DNA of 6,413 nucleotides, taken from the NCBI GenBank assembly GCA_050743365.1, contig JBOGFI010000125.1, forward strand, positions 1 through 6,413, written 5' to 3'. Origin of the DNA: JBOGFI01 sp050743365. GTDB lineage: Bacteria > Actinomycetota > Acidimicrobiia > IMCC26256 > JACDBD01. Positions 6,165-6,413 of the stretch are shown piece by piece (position 1 is the first letter of the stretch; each line of letters opens with the position of its first letter). The position numbers were made by a program, and so were the translations under genes. The notes below the pieces were generated by a model, which did not search any database, was not told the DNA's origin, and saw only the letters and a program-made list of their open reading frames with translations.

Positions 6165-6413
6165 ATGAAAGGAGAGCCGCGCGCCAACGGCGGTGCAACG
6201 AAGCGCGTGCTCGCGGTCAACCCGACCGGGCTCGCGTCGGGCGCCGAGACGGTGCTGGTGCGCCTGCTTCGAGCCGCACGCGGCCGAGGCTGGCAAGTGG
6301 CCGCGGCGATACCCGACGGCGAGCTCGGTGACCAGCTCTCGCGCGAGGGCTTCGCGCGCGTCCGGATCCCGGACCTCAAGCTCCCCGGCGGCCGGCAGCC
6401 GGCGGGGCTGGCG
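6165..6413 (+). CDS. Glycosyltransferase, GT-B fold (family 4-like), N-terminal part, truncated by window edge
   Basis: ATG 6165 opens a frame of 83 codons that runs off the right edge. After a polar lead of about 12 residues comes a first strand, KRVLAVNPTG (13-22), and the glycine-rich loop with helix SGAETVLVRLLRAARGRGW (25-43). Then follow a second strand, QVAAAIPDGEL (44-54), and LGDQLSREGFARVRIPDLKL (54-73). This is the usual opening of the acceptor domain in GT4 enzymes, where GGAE or SGAE starts the first helix. The catalytic half lies outside the window, so activity cannot be confirmed. AAGGA (6148-6152) is 12 bases from the ATG, a little long; GTG 6207 is an alternative, but it would cut into the first strand. 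The gene diverges from the flippase gene and probably adds another sugar to the same repeat unit. Confidence 0.82.
   Translation, partial: MKGEPRANGGATKRVLAVNPTGLASGAETVLVRLLRAARGRGWQVAAAIPDGELGDQLSREGFARVRIPDLKLPGGRQPAGLA

Overview
The window is very GC-rich, with codon third positions dominated by G and C, dense coding, GTG starts and Arg/Ala-rich proteins. This suggests an actinobacterial chromosome (Actinomycetota), possibly from an uncultured lineage; I cannot place it lower than that. It lies inside a cell-surface polysaccharide (exopolysaccharide/capsule) locus of the Wzx/Wzy-dependent type.

Layout from left to right:
- 1-660, minus strand: the N-terminal 220 residues of a Wzz/YveK-type chain-length regulator, probably a Wzz-kinase fusion, cut by the left edge.
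- 661-794: a divergent intergenic region.
- 795-2222, plus strand: an O-antigen ligase/Wzy-like polymerase. It overlaps by 22 bases a GT-B glycosyltransferase of family 4 (2201-3247).
- 3252-4493, plus strand: four bases further on, an unusual two-domain protein. A LinB/ANT(2'')-type nucleotidyltransferase is joined by a very Arg-rich linker to a 2H phosphoesterase (2'-5' RNA ligase-like).
- 4506-6062, minus strand: a Wzx-type flippase, convergent with the previous gene and only 12 bases away.
- 6063-6164: a second divergent intergenic region with overlapping palindromes.
- 6165-6413, plus strand: the N-terminus of another GT-B glycosyltransferase, cut by the right edge.

Together the genes supply most of a surface-glycan assembly line. 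Cytoplasmic glycosyltransferases build a lipid-linked repeat unit, the flippase moves it across the membrane, the polymerase joins repeat units, and the Wzz-type protein sets chain length. The priming glycosyltransferase and the export parts are not in the window. The locus is broken into alternating transcription units (minus, plus, minus, plus) rather than forming one operon.

The most notable item is the nucleotidyltransferase-2H phosphoesterase fusion. Both catalytic motif sets look intact, and it sits in a polysaccharide operon where neither activity has an obvious role. The second is the set of mutually exclusive inverted repeats between the flippase and the last glycosyltransferase. I found no tRNA, rRNA, CRISPR array, insertion sequence or convincing rho-independent terminator.
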